Positions 59,416-64,000 of a stretch of DNA of 64,000 bases are shown here, one piece after another. Numbering within the stretch: the first letter of the stretch is position 1; each line of letters begins with the position of its first letter. The notes beneath the pieces were generated by a model, which did not search any database, was not told the origin of the DNA, and saw nothing but the letters and a program-made list of their open reading frames with translations. The position numbers and the translations under genes are program-made. The stretch is from Actinomucor elegans (lineage: Eukaryota > Mucoromycota > Mucoromycetes > Mucorales > Mucoraceae): assembly GCA_026027325.1 (NCBI GenBank), contig JAMSLZ010000001.1, positions 620,001 to 684,000 on the forward strand. The letters run 5' to 3'.

Positions 59416-61089
59416 TAACTGCATTACATTTGTTTTATTTAAACTGTGGTCTGCATATTTGATAATTGATATGTATCAACTTGAATGTCGCATTTGATTT
59501 GTACCTATGCTCAAAATGAACTTTTGCATATATTAAAATTGTTGTTTAAGAGTAGAAGTCGATGACACTATTATCCTTGAACATGTAGAAAAAAGATAGA
59601 GGGTTCATTCAAATATAATTTACATGAACCAATATCTAAATAAAGCTATTACCAAAGAAACTTTTAAAAAAAAAATCTAAAGTAAAAGAACAAACTGGAT
59701 GCTAATCCAAGTGGATTGCTATATTGGCTGCCGCTAGGTCTGAACATAGCGCTGTTGAGTGGGGTACAAGATCGAATCACCCAAAACAATTAGACAAAAC
59801 ATGTGTAAGTGTGAGAAATCAATTAAAAATTCGATCTGATTATTGTTAGATCACACAAATACGCAGCCTTAGGTAAAGCGAGGAGATTCGACAAGTTTGT
59901 CATTCTCTCTACAAGTCAGTATACGCCAACCTTCTCATTTGTTGTTCGTCCTTCATCTTTCTTTCATTAAATTTTATGCAGGTTATTATTATTATTTCAT
60001 TCGCTCGCTTATAACTAATATTTACGTGATCATTTATTGTATTGAATTAAAGCATAGACAGCATGTGAGAAGTTTACTATAAAATTACTAGTATGCTATT
60101 CAATGTAAAACATGTGAGTTATTATTGTATTTCTAAAAATCCCTAAAATAAACCTTAATCAAGATGTTTCTTTGGTATACACATATTTTTATCTTTAAAA
60201 AATAGGATAAATGCCTTAGGGTAAAAAGTAGAATGGGATTCTGAGCGAGCATCAATTGGACGGTGGCAAATATGTTTAAATTGTCAAAGATTATGTGCCA
60301 TTTTCTAAGTTTTCGAGTTACACACTGAGAGTTTATAAAACTATATCATACAAGGTGAATATACATCAACACTTTGTAAGATGGACCAAGATTGCTTCGT
60401 AGAATAGGAAAACAAAAGGTTACATCTTTAAATTTCTCTAGCACAGCTTCAAAAGCGTATTAGTACCAAAAAAAAAAAGGAATTGTGCTTAGTTACTTGC
60501 CCATTTAGAATGGATTTTATGATTTAGAGGACTTTACCGAGTACTACCATGAGGGGCCTCATTGTTTAACATCCGCTGTCAATGAAATGCCAAGTATCGT
60601 GGAGACGTTTATAATTGCATAGTAAAAATAAATGAGTGTAATATAGCATGTATCATGTTAACTATATGGTACATCGTAAAACTTATAGAATGCTTCTGGT
60701 TAGTGTGTTTCTTTGTTTCACAACAGTATTAACTATCTAGAAACAGAGACTAGCATTACTATTCAAACGTCAACCTTCATCATCAGACGTACAATCGGTA
60801 AATGTATAGTTGATGCATAAGTGATAACTAGATATCAAGATCAACATAACTCGCATGATGCCATGATATCATTTGGCAAGTGGAACAATGAAAAATAGCC
60901 AAGGTGGATATTTAAGCACTGCTAAGTAAAACTGACTGCTTGAGTGAGATCTGGTCTCCGACTTCATATATGCACGCCAGAGTCGTACTCTAAGGCTTGT
61001 CTTGTCTCTCTTTTCTCACCCAACCAACTTTTTATTTTTATTTTTATTTTTGCTCTACTCTATAATTTAATCAACAAAGTCTCATAATC

Positions 61090-64000
61090 ATGACATCTCG
61101 AACAAGCATAAAAGAAGAAGACGAGGAATCGAATTCAATACTTGGCTTTAATAAAAGGCCTCGTTCTATTGTAGGCGACTGGACTAGCCAAGTTATTGAT
61201 ACACAACAAGAAAGGCTTGTTGTTGGTCCCGATGGTAACAAGATCTTGTGCGATTCACCTGTACTGTCTGAATTACCGCCTTATGCTGCACCCGACGAAG
61301 CAGACATATCCAATAAAAAAAATATCAGTCGCCAAGTAAATACGACACGTCGATCCATATCTTCGGAACGTTCAAAGCCTCGAAGGGTGATTGGCAATTA
61401 TACACTCATTAATACGTTAGGCTCAGGTTCTATGGGTAAAGTGAGACTAGCAGTTCATAATATTACTGGCGATAAGGTAAGTACTGAATATCTTGTATAC
61501 ATTCAATTATTAAACAACTCCTTCAATAGCTTGCAGTCAAGATTGTACCGCGTAGACAGTCGCCAAAACACGACCCACTAGAATCAAAGAATAGCAGCTA
61601 TAATAAAAAGAAGGAAAAGGACGAGCATCGAGAAATACGAACAATCAGAGAAGCCAGTATCATGCTTTTATTACACCACCCTTTCATTGTGAGCCTTAAA
61701 GAGATGGTCATTCTGGATCCATATTATTACTTGTTTATGGAATATGTCAACGGAGGTCAATTGCTGGATTATATCATCTCGCATGGTAAATTAAAAGAGA
61801 AGCAAGCGAGACGATTTGCAAGGCAAATCCTTAGTGCTTTGGGTAAGGCTACAATAATGAAACAGCAGCGCTTCACTAAATAGTTTAAAAAGACTATTGT
61901 CATAGAAACTCGATTGTACATCGAGATTTGAAGATTGAAAACATCCTGATCTCACAAGCTGGAAATATCAAGATCATTGATTTCGGTTTATCCAATCTAT
62001 TCTCACCGAGATCTTCGCTAAGCACTTTTTGCGGCTCATTGTACTTTGCTGCACCTGAATTATTGAATGCAAAGGCTTATACAGGTCCTGAAGTAGATGT
62101 TTGGAGCTTTGGCGTTGTTTTATATGTGCTTGTATCTGGTAAAGTCCCATTTGATGACCAAAATATGCCTGCACTTCATGAAAAAATCAAACGAGGTGTA
62201 GTTGATTATCCTTCGCATCTTAGTACAGGTAAAGAAGAAAAAATACTTTTGTATTTTCAAATAGCAACAAGTTGACCAAGTCATTGTAGATTGTAAAAGT
62301 GTATTATCTAGAATGCTAGTAACTAATCCAGCTCATCGTGCAACCGTGTCTGAAATTATGGTTCATCCATGGATGAACAAAGGCTACGAAGGCCCTATCG
62401 ATAACTACTTACCAGATCGACTACCGCTCTCGCTTCCAATCGACATGGAAGTCGTTCGAGGTATGACAGGTTTTGAATTTGGTTCAGAAGAAGACATCAA
62501 ATGTAAATTAGAAGAGATTATCACTTCTGAAGATTATCAAAAAGCAGCCAAGACAGTGGTAGAACGCTCGCAAGAGAATAGTCGCCATCAACGTCATGGT
62601 CATTTAGCAAATCGATTTTCCCCGCATAACAAAAAAACCTTTGCTTTGGCGAATGATGATCCACAGTCCATTCCTGCTGCTTATCATCCACTGGTGTCGA
62701 TTTATCATCTAGTTAAAGAACGTATGGATCGAGAACAACGCTTAGAAGCAGCAGAAGCCGAAGCGATAGCAGAAAAAGCTATAGAAGTACCTATCAAGAA
62801 AATTGATTCTCTACATATACCCGATATATCCATGCCAGAGAATATACACCCTACATCCAATGTACCGTTTGAACAATCGCTGTTTGGTGAACCAGACATG
62901 TTTGGTCATACAACAGCCGCTTCGGGTGTTGCTTACGGTAAGAAAGGCAAGACACAGATTCGTGTAGACGAAGAAGGCCATGTTGTTGAATCCACCAATG
63001 ATAAATTTCACATGATTGAAAATGGCTTGAGTCGCTTATTCTCTCGCACTTCAAGCCATCATCGTAGGCGATCTACTCAATCTTCTTCAACCAATTCTTC
63101 CTGTGATAATGAATTTGATTTGGCACATGGTAATCACAACAATAACACTGTTTTAAGGCGTTTAAGCTTAGCATTATCGCGCCCACCCACAACAGAAAAG
63201 AGCCCACGATCACGTAAATCCAGTGCACAACATAACGAAGCACCTATATCTACATCATCATCATCTTCCACTCCTATTCAAATCCCTTCGCGCAGTGATA
63301 GTCCTACTAATCATGATCTCTCCAAATCTTATGCCATCTCACCTTCTTCCAAATTCCCCAATTCACTCTTTACATCTAATGCAAACAAGCAGCATAATCG
63401 CAAGCAAACGCTGGATACATCTGATGCAGAAGTCGCCGCCGCTGCTGCTGCTGCCATGTCTGCAAACAGCTCCACTTTCGGCACTAAAATCAGTAAAATC
63501 ATGCCTCGTCGTATGACTGTAGGCCAAAATAACAGTCTAAATGCCGAGAACCATAACCGTTTCTTACACATGGTCAATGAAGGTCGGCTGGCTTCGACTA
63601 AAGGCCCCGTCACTACACTCCCCTCTTCTTCTTCCCACCATCATAATCACATCGGCAGCAGTAAACAGCATGATCATGAGCAAGCGTTCCCTGTCACTAC
63701 AGCTGCTCTACCACACAAAGGCACCGCAGACGAAAACATCAAGCCCGTATTTCTAAAAGGCTTGTTTTCAGTAACAACTACCTCTACAAAACATCCATCT
63801 GTGATACGTGCAGATCTGATACGTGTGTTGGAAAGGATCGGCGTCAAATGGCGAGAATCTAAAGGACGGTTTGAATGTGTACACATGCCCAGTATCGATT
63901 TGAATAAGGTAGTGGATTTGGAAGAGCAAACTGGATCGTCGTTTTCTTCAGAGGATCAACCACAAGCTGGTGTTGTGCCTTTACCGGATCTAGTGATGCG
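61090..64000 (+). CDS. KIN1: KIN1/PAR-1/MARK-type Ser/Thr protein kinase (partial, 3' end outside window)
   Basis: Cell-polarity and exocytosis kinase family, at the plasma membrane in yeast. The start at 61090 gives [13 protein letters not shown]; exon 1 ends at 61476. The kinase domain follows about 100 N-terminal residues: glycine loop [19 protein letters not shown] lysine, [16 protein letters not shown], catalytic [29 protein letters not shown] and [19 protein letters not shown] stretch with an HxPWMNKGY motif closes the domain, as in KIN1/KIN2. A long Ser/His/Asn-rich linker with an eight-residue Ala run follows. The KA1 membrane-binding domain begins near 63750 ([35 protein letters not shown]) and is cut by the window end. 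Confidence 0.94.

Larger units (their letters stand above)
57586..61089. other. gene-poor AT-rich divergent region upstream of HSPA12-like and KIN1
   Basis: About 3.5 kb with no supported gene. It contains two segments shared with other intergenic regions (58557-58620 and 59350-59415). TTTTTATTTTTATTTT repeats lie near 61030-61050 in the KIN1 leader. A tRNA-like B-box near 59770 was examined and rejected. Confidence 0.5.

Noticed and set aside
59700..59800. tRNA-like B-box (AGATCGAATCACC)
   Set aside because: No acceptor stem pairing or convincing A-box and anticodon arm could be drawn.

Overview
The window is AT-rich genomic DNA from a filamentous fungus, most likely an early-diverging one of the Mucoromycota (Mucorales type). 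The evidence is: spliced genes with many short (about 50-75 nt) GT-AG introns; fungus-specific families (BPL1, RMT2, GT71 mannosyltransferase, GH18-CBM19 chitinase, Zn2Cys6 factor, GIN4/KIN1 kinases); an RNAi-type RNA-dependent RNA polymerase; and several DNA transposons. I joined exons by hand. For RPL28, RMT2, the cyclin, MCM10, BPL1, the FAR-GPAT fusion, the mannosyltransferase, RTC5, the zinc-cluster factor, the chitinase, the SNF2-like protein, both transposon genes and the RdRP, the summed exon length is a multiple of three with no internal stop.

Layout: 1-2390 TAF5 (minus, cut by the window edge); 3411-4228 RPL28 (plus); 4289-5526 RMT2 (minus); 6134-8974 GYP7/TBC1D15-type RabGAP (minus); about 9404-9960 decayed Tc1-like transposase; 10107-12543 cyclin-Y-like protein (minus); 12772-14299 MCM10 (minus); 15744-17970 BPL1 (plus); 18361-19250 decayed IS630/Tc1-type element; 19876-24616 a 1382-residue fatty acyl-CoA reductase/acyltransferase fusion (plus); 24782-26342 GT71 mannosyltransferase (plus); 27974-31188 GIN4-like kinase (minus); 31507-33280 RTC5-like TLDc protein (plus); 33435-35567 Zn2Cys6 factor (minus), divergent from 36243-38971 chitinase (plus); 41873-44196 GRF-zinc-finger SNF2-like protein (minus); 45069-50307 a complete CACTA transposon; 50487-54330 RdRP (plus); 55173-57585 HSPA12-like Hsp70 (minus); 61090-64000 KIN1/PAR-1 kinase (plus, cut by the window edge).

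Most genes are ordinary housekeeping genes. The unusual part is 41.8-54.4 kb. There a full-length CACTA element (14-bp terminal inverted repeats, GAG target duplication, intact 930-residue tnp2 transposase, divergent 201-residue accessory gene, 39-bp subterminal repeats) sits between two intact genes whose products have lost hallmark catalytic residues. One is a SMARCAL1-type SNF2 protein lacking the Walker A lysine and the DExH glutamate. The other is an RdRP whose DxDGD metal-binding motif reads DPAED; its start codon is only 179 bp from the transposon end. A third gene of this kind, the FAR-GPAT fusion at 19.9-24.6 kb, has substitutions at the catalytic positions of both its reductase and acyltransferase halves. 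These pseudoenzyme-like proteins and the intact CACTA element are the most promising leads in the window.
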